Of a stretch of 64,000 nt of DNA, positions 8,562 through 16,004 are shown piece after piece. Each line of letters opens with the position of its first letter. Positions within the stretch are counted from its first letter, which is position 1. Source of the stretch: JAWLDA01 sp041686855 (GTDB taxonomy: Bacteria; Bacillota; Limnochordia; DTU080; RSA5); contig JAWLDA010000010.1 in assembly GCA_041686855.1 (NCBI GenBank), positions 95,416 to 159,415 of the forward strand, written 5' to 3'. The position numbers and the translations under genes were made by a program. The notes under the pieces are model-generated. The model had not been told where the DNA came from and did not search any database. It worked only from the letters and a program-made list of their open reading frames with translations.

Positions 8562-8587
8562 CGAGTTTAGAAGGGATGGGATAAGCG

Positions 8588-9670
8588 ATGAGCGTACGTA
8601 TCGGTTTTATCGGCTCTGGCGGAATTGCTGGAGCGCACCTTGCCAACCTCGTCTCGATGCCCGACGTCGATGTGGTTGCGCTCTCCGATCTGACGACGGA
8701 GCGAGTTGAGGCGATGAAAGAACGGATCAACGGCCGGATCGAGCAACGGGTGAAAGAGGCGGGCGAGAGCGGAGCGCGTAAGCTCGATGCTGCGGCCTAC
8801 GACGACTACCGGCAGATGCTGCGTCAGGAGCGTCTTGATGCGGTTTACATCTGTCTTCCCCCGTTCGCGCACGGCGAACCGGAAGAGGAAGTCATCGACG
8901 CCGGACTGCCGATGCTCGTGGAGAAGCCTGTAGCGCTGAGCCTGCCGGTCGCCGCCCGAGTCTACGCAAAGATTAAGGAGCGCGGACTGATCACCTCGGT
9001 CGGTTACCAACTGAGGTACTCGAGCGGCATTCAACAGGCCCGTGCGCTCCTCGGGGAGCGGACCATCGGAATGGCAGTGGTGATGCGCTTCGGCAGTACT
9101 CCGGGAACGCCGTGGTACCATCGGCAGGATAAGTCGGGCGGGCAGCTCATCGAGATGGCGACCCACGAGACGGATATGCTTCGCTTCCTCGTTGGAGATG
9201 TAAAGAGTGTCTACGCGGCGGCGGCCACTCGGATCAACCATAAGGAGAATCCGGAGTACGACATCTTTGACGTGAATGCGATGACCCTCACTTTTGAGAA
9301 TGGGGCCGTCGGCAACTTCTCCAACAACTTCATCTCCAAGCACGGGACGCCTGAGGAGGCGCGCGGGATTCACGTCATGGCCGAGAACATGACGGTCTCC
9401 GTCACGCTCGGTCGGGCCGTGAAGGTGATCACCCCCGAGGGAACCGAGGAACTCCAAAGTGACGGCAACTTGATGGGTGCGGAGGATGAAGCGTTTGTGC
9501 GGGCGGTTGCATCAGGCTCGGCGGACGGGATTCTCTCCGATTACGCGAACGGTGTCCGTACGTTGGCGGTGACGTTGGCCGCAGATCGATCGGCTCGGAC
9601 CGGGCAGCCTGTCGACGTGCGCGAGTTGGTTCGTGCCGAAGCACCCGAACTCGTGGAGCTCTGGGCGTAA
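8588..9670 (+). CDS. Gfo/Idh/MocA family oxidoreductase
   Basis: The 360-residue protein has an N-terminal NAD(P)-binding fold (RIGFIGSGGIAGAHL, residues 3-17), the EKPVA-type catalytic lysine segment (MLVEKPVALSL) and a C-terminal alpha/beta domain with the substrate-site MATHETDMLRFLVGDV. Such enzymes oxidise hydroxyl groups of sugars, inositols or amino-sugar derivatives with NAD(P). It is the last gene of the three-gene unit beginning at 6824, and its partner TIM barrel suggests a dehydrogenase/isomerase pair acting on one sugar-like compound. Confidence 0.87.
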   Translation: MSVRIGFIGSGGIAGAHLANLVSMPDVDVVALSDLTTERVEAMKERINGRIEQRVKEAGESGARKLDAAAYDDYRQMLRQERLDAVYICLPPFAHGEPEEEVIDAGLPMLVEKPVALSLPVAARVYAKIKERGLITSVGYQLRYSSGIQQARALLGERTIGMAVVMRFGSTPGTPWYHRQDKSGGQLIEMATHETDMLRFLVGDVKSVYAAAATRINHKENPEYDIFDVNAMTLTFENGAVGNFSNNFISKHGTPEEARGIHVMAENMTVSVTLGRAVKVITPEGTEELQSDGNLMGAEDEAFVRAVASGSADGILSDYANGVRTLAVTLAADRSARTGQPVDVRELVRAEAPELVELWA

Positions 9671-9711
9671 CACTCGCCGTGCGAAAAAACAGAAAATGCG
9701 CCTATTGCGGG

Positions 9712-9739
9712 TTGCAAATGTTGGCCCATGTGCTATAAT
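9712..9739 (+). promoter_or_regulatory. Promoter of the c-di-AMP riboswitch unit
   Basis: TTGCAA (9712-9717) and a perfect TATAAT (9734-9739) are spaced by 16 bp. Transcription would start just before the aptamer. Confidence 0.7.
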
Positions 9740-9744
9740 CTAGC

Positions 9745-9866
9745 TGAGAGTCATCTCCGAATCCATTCCGGTAACGGGGGACCCAAAGGTTACATGGGGT
9801 GAATCTCGGGAGTTCCCGAGTAGGGCAGCTTGGAGTCCGAACCCGTCAGCTAACCCCGTAGGAGTA
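9745..9866 (+). ncRNA. c-di-AMP riboswitch (ydaO/yuaA type)
   Basis: The sequence carries the hallmark elements of the ydaO aptamer: a GGGGGACCC segment, then GGGGTGAATCTC, GAGTAGGGCAGCTTGG, GTCCGAACCCGTCAGCTAAC and CCCGTAGG. These RNAs bind cyclic di-AMP and usually turn off genes for potassium or osmolyte transport and cell-wall remodelling. Here the only gene that follows is a 53-codon zinc-ribbon protein. Confidence 0.9.
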
Positions 9867-9873
9867 CACCAAG

Positions 9874-9907
9874 ACGCATGGTTCGCAAATCGGCCATGCG
9901 TTGTTTC
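9874..9907 (+). terminator. Terminator of the c-di-AMP riboswitch
   Basis: ACGCATGG (9874-9881) pairs with CCATGCGT (9894-9901), followed by TTGTTTCGT. Its place just after the aptamer indicates ligand-controlled termination. Confidence 0.72.
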
Positions 9908-9944
9908 GTGTCCTGACTACCGAAAATGATTAAGGAGATGATCA

Positions 9945-10106
9945 ATGATGAAGGTATGCCGTGACTGCGGAACCTCCAACCTCGACCACCACTTGTACTG
10001 TCGAGTGTGCAGTTCCTCGATGTACCGCAAGCGCTCGGAGTCGCCTGTCGATGCGTCGACGGGGTTGGTTGCAGAGCGACTGGTACGACGACTGGTACGT
10101 GGGTAA
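9945..10106 (+). CDS. 53-residue zinc-ribbon protein under a c-di-AMP riboswitch
   Basis: A short frame starting ATGATG at 9945 follows AAGGAG with 7-nt spacing and ends TAA at 10104-10106. The protein starts MMKVCRDCG and has two CxxC knuckles, Cys5/Cys8 and Cys19/Cys22, separated by ten residues, as in small zinc ribbons. A basic Arg-rich tail (residues 45-52 contain five Arg) follows. It has its own promoter, riboswitch and terminator, so it is a stand-alone regulated gene. No function is known to me; a nucleic-acid-binding or protein-partner role is a guess. Confidence 0.75.
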   Translation: MMKVCRDCGTSNLDHHLYCRVCSSSMYRKRSESPVDASTGLVAERLVRRLVRG

Positions 10107-10158
10107 CGAGCCTAAGGTAGCAATACACTTTTAACCGTATCAAGAGTCTAAGCGGTCA

Positions 10159-10192
10159 ACGGGGCGTCTGAAATGTGGCGCCTCGTTTTTTT
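10159..10192 (+). terminator. Rho-independent terminator after the zinc-ribbon gene
   Basis: ACGGGGCG (10159-10166) pairs with CGCCTCGT (10179-10186) with one G-U pair, followed by seven T residues. Confidence 0.88.
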
Positions 10193-10334
10193 GTGTAATG
10201 GTATGATTTTGAAGTTCCTCTAATTGCTCCTCGTAATGTTGAAACCACCAAGTGGATTTGGTATCGTAAGTTCATCAAATGCTCAATATCCCATCCGTTT
10301 AATCGGGATGTCGGAGTCTTAGGGGTCGCATCGA

Positions 10335-12008
10335 GTGGCGCGCATAGGTCGCGATTTGCTGTTGGATTTGATGAAAGAGTTGCGGATTCCGTACCTCTTT
10401 GGCAATCCTGGAACGACGGAGCTGCCGATCATTGACGGGTGTACGCACCACCCGTACGTCAATTACGTCACAGCCCTTCACGAAGCGGTGGCCGTGGGGA
10501 TGGCCATGGGGTATGCCCGCCAGTCGGGGCGGCCTGGGGTGGTCTTATTACACGTGACACCGGGTCTGGCCAATGGTATGGGAAACATCTTTAACGCCCA
10601 CCGTGCCGGAATCCCGTTAGTTGTGATCGCCGGTCAGCACCACTCCGATCTTCTTATCGCGGAGCCCATTTTGAGCGGGGACTCAGCCGGTCAGGTGCGT
10701 TCGATGTCAAAGTGGTCGCATGAAGTGCGGCACGTGCGCGAGTGGCCCACGGTGTTACAGCGCGCCTTCGGCGTGGCGGTGACGCCGCCCACCGGCGTTG
10801 TCGTTCTCAGTCTCCCTTACGACGTGATGCTGGCCGCTGCGCCGCCCCTACAGATGCCGGTGCCCATCGCATCGGACTTCTGCGCGCCGGACGCTGCCCT
10901 ACACGAGATTGCCACACTGCTGCTGGAGGCGGAGAACCCCCTCATCGTCGCGGGGGACGGCATCGGCAACGCCGATGCACTGGACGAACTGGCCAGGGTG
11001 GCCGAGTTGGCGGGTGTCGAAGTGGTCAGCGAAGCGTTGCCGACACGCCAAAATTTCGACAATCGTCACGAGCTCTTCAGTGGGTACCTACCTTTGGTTC
11101 CCGGCAGGCAGCGAGAGGCGCTTGCGGGCCGCGACCTGATCTTTTTTGCCGGTGTCGACAGTCAGGCGGCCTTTCCTTTTTACGATGACGGAGGCCCCAT
11201 CGTCTCGGCAGCGACCAGCGTCGTCTACCTCCACCACAATCCCCGTGAGATTGGTAAGAATTACTCGGGGCCCGTCGGCGCGTGGGGAGAGCCAAAAGCG
11301 AGTCTCAAAGCGTTGGGCGACGCTTTAGCGGCGTTGCGCCCGAGGCCCGGGCAAAAACGGATGGAGTCGAGAGGTCGGACGGCGATTGAGCGCTCCAAAC
11401 AAAGGCGGGCACGCATTCGACATGAGGCGACTCCACCCCAAGCCCACGAGGAGCCACGCGTGGCGGATGTGGCCTTGGAACTGGCACGCCTCTTACCACA
11501 GGACGGCCGATTCACCATCGTCAACGAATCAGTCTCCAACACCGGCCCGTTCCTCGACCACCTTCCCCTCTGGCGTCCCGATCAGTATTTGGCAGGGAAG
11601 GGCGGGGGGCTCGGTCACGGAATGTCGCAGGCGATCGGGGTGGCCCTGGCAGATCCTGAGCGGCGTGTCGTGAGTTTGGTGGGCGATGGGACCTTGCTCT
11701 ACTACCCTCAGGCGTTTTACAGCGCGGTACGAGCGGGTGCCAGACTCCTGTTTGTGGTTGTCAACAATCGTTCGTACCACGTCCTCAAGCAAGGCCTTGC
11801 TTCGCTTGGAGGTCCGTGGATTGACGCCTCCAACCCTCCGTACCCTACGAGCTTGGACATCGACGCACCGGCCGACATGTTGCAGTTGGCAGCCGCTTTC
11901 GGGGTGAAAGGGGAGCGGGTGAGCGCCGCAGGAGAGCTGGCGCCGGCCCTCGAGCGGGGCATGGCGGCGCTGGAGCCGTATGTGGTGGAGGTGATGCTGG
12001 ACTCCTAG
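10335..12008 (+). CDS. Thiamine diphosphate enzyme, benzoylformate decarboxylase-like
   Basis: The 557-residue protein has the three-domain layout of ThDP-dependent 2-keto acid decarboxylases. FGNPGTTELP near residue 22 and the cofactor-activating glutamate in TALHEAVAVGMAMGYA (about 45-60) define the pyrimidine-binding domain. GDGTLLYYPQAFYSAVRAGARLLFVVVNNRSY is the GDG...NN metal/diphosphate motif. The pattern resembles benzoylformate decarboxylase more than acetolactate synthase, so decarboxylation of an aryl or branched 2-keto acid is the best guess. The start is GTG with AGGGG upstream. It is the first gene of a long co-directional set, but a 106-bp gap with a small hairpin separates it from the transporter genes. 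Confidence 0.82.
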   Translation: MARIGRDLLLDLMKELRIPYLFGNPGTTELPIIDGCTHHPYVNYVTALHEAVAVGMAMGYARQSGRPGVVLLHVTPGLANGMGNIFNAHRAGIPLVVIAGQHHSDLLIAEPILSGDSAGQVRSMSKWSHEVRHVREWPTVLQRAFGVAVTPPTGVVVLSLPYDVMLAAAPPLQMPVPIASDFCAPDAALHEIATLLLEAENPLIVAGDGIGNADALDELARVAELAGVEVVSEALPTRQNFDNRHELFSGYLPLVPGRQREALAGRDLIFFAGVDSQAAFPFYDDGGPIVSAATSVVYLHHNPREIGKNYSGPVGAWGEPKASLKALGDALAALRPRPGQKRMESRGRTAIERSKQRRARIRHEATPPQAHEEPRVADVALELARLLPQDGRFTIVNESVSNTGPFLDHLPLWRPDQYLAGKGGGLGHGMSQAIGVALADPERRVVSLVGDGTLLYYPQAFYSAVRAGARLLFVVVNNRSYHVLKQGLASLGGPWIDASNPPYPTSLDIDAPADMLQLAAAFGVKGERVSAAGELAPALERGMAALEPYVVEVMLDS

Positions 12009-12041
12009 GGCGTGGAGTTGGAAGCGTTTGAGCAATGTGAT

Positions 12042-12071
12042 AACCACAGTGTGTTTTTTGTATGTGTGGTT
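12042..12071. promoter_or_regulatory. Inverted repeat before the tricarboxylate transporter operon
   Basis: AACCACA (12042-12048) and TGTGGTT (12065-12071) flank a T-rich spacer, followed by TTTATG. It may be a weak terminator of the upstream decarboxylase gene or an operator for the transporter operon. The overlapping TGTGATAACCACA is itself a short palindrome. Confidence 0.35.
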
Positions 12072-12114
12072 TTATGTGGATCCATCGGCATCACATATTT
12101 AGGGGGAATGAGCA

Positions 12115-13089
12115 GTGCGTATGTTGAAAACGTTTCGCGTCGCCTTGATGGCGGCGGTGCTTGTGGTTTCGCTCGCGGTAGGGGCGTTTGCACAGACCGG
12201 CTCGTATCCAAGTAAACCGATCACGCTTATCGTGCCTTTCCCGGCGGGCGGCGTCTCCGACATTTTGGCACGTGCGTTTGCTGATGCGGCTCAGGGCATC
12301 ATCTCTCAACCGATTCAAGTCGTCAACCGGGGTGGCGGCTCCGGCACGATCGCCAACTACGAGGTCGTGCGCTCGCGCCCGGATGGTTACACGTGGCTTT
12401 GGGGCTCCACCGGACACCTCTCGTCCACACTGCACATCGTACAGGCACAGTACGACATGGACGACTTTACGGTAGTCAACAAGGTAGGCGAGATGGTGAC
12501 GGCTCTGGTCGTACCCAAAAACTCGCCGTATCAGAGCCTAGAGGAGTATCTCGCTGCGGCTGATGAGAGCCCCGGCCGGATTACCATCGGAAACCCCGGT
12601 GAGGGAACGGTCGTGACGCTCCTCGCGCTGTTGTTGCAAAACCGGACCGAGGCCCAATTGACCAACATCCCCTTCCAAGGAAGTGGACCGCTCCTCACGG
12701 CCGTCATGGGCGGCCACGTCAACTCGGCCCTTATGAACGTTCCGGAAGTACGGGGGCAAGTGGGCGAGAACGGACTGCTGCGTGCCCTGGCGGTGTTGAG
12801 TGAGCAGCGAGTCGACTTGATGCCGGACATTCCCAGCAGCTACGAGCAAGGGATTCAGGTGGGCGGTGGCGCCGGCCACTTTATCGTCATCCCAAACAAT
12901 GTGCCGGACGAGGTTGTGGCCGAAATCGACGAGTTGACACGTAAAGTGTACGAGAGCGAGAAGTTCCGCGACGCCACGTCGGCCGCCGGTTATCAGCTGG
13001 GATACAAGAACAGCGCTGACGCTCGTGCAGAGCTTTTGGAGTGGTATGAAGTGACACGTGAGCTTTACCAACAGATCGGTAGGATCTAA
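12115..13089 (+). CDS. tctC: Tripartite tricarboxylate transporter substrate-binding protein (TctC/Bug family)
   Basis: A signal peptide (MRMLKTFRVALMAAVLVVSLAVGAFA) is followed by a mature domain starting YPSKPITLIVPFPAGGVSDILAR, the classic Bug/TctC opening that binds a carboxylate of the ligand. Later segments GGSGTIANYEVV and PVKQSP-like VPNNVPDEVVAEIDE fit the family. The periplasmic protein would capture a di- or tricarboxylate and hand it to the TctAB membrane pair encoded immediately downstream. The start is GTG at 12115 because AGGGGG lies 8 nt upstream. At 324 residues it is of normal length. The direct neighbours make this a complete three-gene transporter. Confidence 0.92.
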   Translation: MRMLKTFRVALMAAVLVVSLAVGAFAQTGSYPSKPITLIVPFPAGGVSDILARAFADAAQGIISQPIQVVNRGGGSGTIANYEVVRSRPDGYTWLWGSTGHLSSTLHIVQAQYDMDDFTVVNKVGEMVTALVVPKNSPYQSLEEYLAAADESPGRITIGNPGEGTVVTLLALLLQNRTEAQLTNIPFQGSGPLLTAVMGGHVNSALMNVPEVRGQVGENGLLRALAVLSEQRVDLMPDIPSSYEQGIQVGGGAGHFIVIPNNVPDEVVAEIDELTRKVYESEKFRDATSAAGYQLGYKNSADARAELLEWYEVTRELYQQIGRI

Positions 13090-13091
13090 CG

Positions 13092-13631
13092 ATGGAGCCG
13101 GGAAGCGCTGCATACCGCGCTCGGTTTGCTGTGGCGCTTATCTTTTTAGGGGTCGGAGTACTGACCCTGTGGCAGGCGCAGGAGCTGCCCTTCGGTACGG
13201 TTAGCCTTATACGGGCCGGCTTCTTTCCCAAGGTGTTTGGAGTCTTGGTCGTGTTCCTGAGCTTCTTGGTGTGTGGTCAGCTTCTACGGGCGCGCTTCGT
13301 GCGCACCGTAGAAGCCCCCTCTTCCTCGGACTCGTCTTCGGGGGAGGGCCCGGATGAATCCGGTGACCAGGCTGTTGACCAGACCGGATCGTCTCATTGG
13401 GCGCACGTTTGGTTAATGTCTGGCGTCTTCTTTCTCTACCCCGCGCTGGCGACGTTGGCTGGACACGTCGTTGCCGCAACTGCGACGCTCGCCGCGTCGG
13501 GGTACCTGATGGGCGTGCGCACTCTTTGGAAATTGGGTGTCATGGCGATCTCCATCGCCCTCGCTACAACGATCATCTTTGGAGAATGGTTGGCTGTGCC
13601 GTTGCCGACGCCGTTTTGGCATGGTCGGTGA
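13092..13631 (+). CDS. tctB: Tripartite tricarboxylate transporter small permease (TctB family)
   Basis: This 179-residue membrane protein begins 2 nt after the TctC-like gene. It shows about four hydrophobic helices, including FAVALIFLGVGVLTLW near the N terminus and a C-terminal GVMAISIALATTIIF. A charged Ser/Asp/Glu-rich loop around residues 75-100 (SSSDSSSGEGPDESGD) separates the first and second halves. Family members are poorly conserved in sequence; the assignment rests on size, topology and position between TctC and TctA. Confidence 0.85.
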   Translation: MEPGSAAYRARFAVALIFLGVGVLTLWQAQELPFGTVSLIRAGFFPKVFGVLVVFLSFLVCGQLLRARFVRTVEAPSSSDSSSGEGPDESGDQAVDQTGSSHWAHVWLMSGVFFLYPALATLAGHVVAATATLAASGYLMGVRTLWKLGVMAISIALATTIIFGEWLAVPLPTPFWHGR

Positions 13632-13661
13632 AACCAGGGCTTAAAAGGCGGTTTTTAAACG

Positions 13662-15176
13662 GTGACGGGTTTTGAAGGGTTTTTAGCAGGGATCGAGACG
13701 GCGTTTTCAATGCAGAATCTAATTCTGTGTTTCTTAGGCGTCCTCGTCGGTCAGGTTGTCGGTGTGCTTCCTGGTATCGGACCCGTGGGCGCCATCGCGG
13801 TCCTGCTCCCACTGAGCTATTACATGGATCCAGCCGGCGCCATCATCATGCTGGCAGGCATTTATTACGGTGGTATGTACGGCGGTTCGATCACGTCGAT
13901 TCTCGTGAACGTACCCGGTGAAGCGGCCTCTGTTGTTACCTGTTTGGACGGATACCCCTTGGCCAAAAAGGGGCGAGGCGGCGTAGCCCTCGCGATCACT
14001 GCTGCCGCTTCCTTTCTGGCAGGGACAGGGGCGCTCGTCCTTCTTATGTTTCTCGCGCCGGTGCTGGCCCAGACTGCTCTGCGCTTTGGACCACCGGAGT
14101 ATTTCGCCATTGTGCTTGCAGGACTCTTGATCCTCTCCCGTCTGACCGACACGTCAGTGATTCGCAGCTACCTCATGGCCGGGATCGGGGTCTTGCTCTC
14201 GCTGGTAGGAATCGACGCCATGAGCGGGTCGCTGCGCCTGACGTTCGGAGCCCCGGCACTCATCGACGGGATCGACTTTATTCCCGTAATCATCGGGCTC
14301 TACGGCCTCGGCGAAGTACTGGCGGCGCTCGACAATCGGGAGTCGGTTCAGCGTGTGCCGGCCTTTGCCCTCAGAGAGCTGATGCCCAGTCGCGAGGAGG
14401 TCAAACGGAGTTGGCCACCGGTCGTACGGGGCGGTCTGCTGGGTTTCCTCTTGGGGCTCATTCCAGGACCGGCCTCCATCATTAGCACCTACTCGTCGTA
14501 CTCCCTTGAGAAGCGTCTCTCCAAACATCCCGAGGAGTTTGGCCAAGGGGCCGTCGAAGGGATCGCGGGCCCTGAGGCGGCCAACAATGGCGCCAGCATG
14601 GGGGCGCTCGTACCGCTTCTCTCGCTGGGCGTGCCGTTCTCGCCGTTGCCTGCCGTTATGCTCAGCGCACTCATGATTCAGGGGATCACGCCGGGCCCGC
14701 TGATGATGTCGCAACATCCAACAGTCTTTTGGGGCCTCATTGTCAGCTTATATCTGGGCAACTTCTTTCTCCTCTTGCTCAACCTGCCGCTCGTCGGAGT
14801 CTTTGTCCAAGTGGCGTCCATTCCGGCCAGGTTTTTGATGCCTGCCGTGATGATGTTGTGCTTTCTCGGCGTCTACTCGGTGAACAACTCGCTCTTTGAC
14901 GTCGTGGTCCTCTGCATCTTTGGCGTCTTGGGGTACGTGCTGCGCAGAGCGGGCATGGAGCCGTCTCCGATTGCGTTGGGCCTCATTTTGGGTCCTATCT
15001 TGGAGAACTCGTTCTTTCAGTCGACGCTCATGTTTCACGGCGACTTGTGGAGTTTCTTCACACGCCCCATCTCCGGTACGCTGCTTACGCTGGGAATCTT
15101 GGCATCGATCCTCCCTCCGTTGGTGCGCCGACTCACTAAGGGCTCACGGCGTGAGGCGCCACAGAGAGCGGTATAG
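13662..15176 (+). CDS. tctA: Tripartite tricarboxylate transporter large permease (TctA family)
   Basis: The 504-residue product is a multi-spanning inner-membrane permease. GVLVGQVVGVLPGIGPVGAIAVLLPLSY and AGIYYGGMYGGSITSILVNVPGEAASVVTCLDGYPLAKKG are strongly conserved TctA signatures, with a second GP-rich repeat GLLGFLLGLIPGPASIISTYSSYSLEKRL. It should use the ion gradient to move the carboxylate delivered by TctC. The start is GTG at 13662, with a purine-rich AAGGCGG 12 nt upstream. It shares an operon with the genes before and after it. Confidence 0.93.
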   Translation: MTGFEGFLAGIETAFSMQNLILCFLGVLVGQVVGVLPGIGPVGAIAVLLPLSYYMDPAGAIIMLAGIYYGGMYGGSITSILVNVPGEAASVVTCLDGYPLAKKGRGGVALAITAAASFLAGTGALVLLMFLAPVLAQTALRFGPPEYFAIVLAGLLILSRLTDTSVIRSYLMAGIGVLLSLVGIDAMSGSLRLTFGAPALIDGIDFIPVIIGLYGLGEVLAALDNRESVQRVPAFALRELMPSREEVKRSWPPVVRGGLLGFLLGLIPGPASIISTYSSYSLEKRLSKHPEEFGQGAVEGIAGPEAANNGASMGALVPLLSLGVPFSPLPAVMLSALMIQGITPGPLMMSQHPTVFWGLIVSLYLGNFFLLLLNLPLVGVFVQVASIPARFLMPAVMMLCFLGVYSVNNSLFDVVVLCIFGVLGYVLRRAGMEPSPIALGLILGPILENSFFQSTLMFHGDLWSFFTRPISGTLLTLGILASILPPLVRRLTKGSRREAPQRAV

Positions 15177-15217
15177 GGACTCGCAGAGGCGATCTGCATG
15201 TACAGGACGGCACCACG

Positions 15218-15973
15218 GTGCAGGGAGTGTTGACGTTGCCGACAGGGTTTAAGGGTCGCATCGGGTTGTTGATTCCACGGCGAAACGCGACGTTGGAGCC
15301 CGAGGTGTATCAGATGACGCCTGCGGGCCTCTCATGGCACTTCGCTCGTTTGGATGGGACCGGCGATACCGAAACCGGCCTCACACAGATGCGTGACGAT
15401 CTCCAGCGGGCGGCCGCGTCGCTGCAGACGCTCGGCCTCTCGTTGCTCGCCTTTGCGTGTACGGCCGCAACCTTTTTTAGAGGGCGGCACAACGCTGTGG
15501 AGTTGGGTCAGGAGTTGGCGCGTCTGAGCGACGTCCCGACACTGACGGCCGGCGCAGCGGTTGTCAATGCGCTCAAGGCGACGGAGGCTCGGCGGGTGGT
15601 GGTGCTTACGCCCTATCGAGAGTGGTTGACGGAGCGCCTGACGAGCTATTTGCACGAATACCAACTCGAAGTGGTCAGCAGTGCAAGTATGGGGTTCTCC
15701 CAACACATCGATCAGATTGCAGGGAGCAGCCTGACCGATCGGGCGCGCCACCTTGTCGCACATCACCGCGCCGACGCGCTCTTTATCAGCTGCACCAACC
15801 TACCGACGTTGCACCACATTGCGCCACTCGAAGCTGAGCTGCAGCTCCCGGTGATCTCATCGAATCAGGCGCTCATTTGGGCTGCGATGCAGCGCGCGGG
15901 CTTTCAAACCGGGGAGTTCCGGAGGTGGGGGAGCCTCTTTGAGCGCTCCCCGTCGGACGATGGCGTAGTATAG
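15218..15973 (+). CDS. Maleate isomerase/arylmalonate decarboxylase-like Asp/Glu racemase superfamily enzyme
   Basis: This 251-residue protein belongs to the cofactor-free two-cysteine racemase/isomerase superfamily. GRIGLLIPRRNATLEPE opens the protein as in maleate cis-trans isomerases. The two catalytic cysteines are likely those in FACTAATFF and FISCTNLPT. Maleate isomerase converts maleate to fumarate, which would fit the fumarate-linked genes around it, but arylmalonate decarboxylase or hydantoin-type racemase activity cannot be excluded. The start GTG at 15218 follows AGGACGG. It is 41 nt downstream of tctA and followed closely by the flavoprotein gene. Confidence 0.78.
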   Translation: MQGVLTLPTGFKGRIGLLIPRRNATLEPEVYQMTPAGLSWHFARLDGTGDTETGLTQMRDDLQRAAASLQTLGLSLLAFACTAATFFRGRHNAVELGQELARLSDVPTLTAGAAVVNALKATEARRVVVLTPYREWLTERLTSYLHEYQLEVVSSASMGFSQHIDQIAGSSLTDRARHLVAHHRADALFISCTNLPTLHHIAPLEAELQLPVISSNQALIWAAMQRAGFQTGEFRRWGSLFERSPSDDGVV

Positions 15974-16004
15974 CATCATCAATTTGGCGTGGGGAGGGAG
16001 CACC

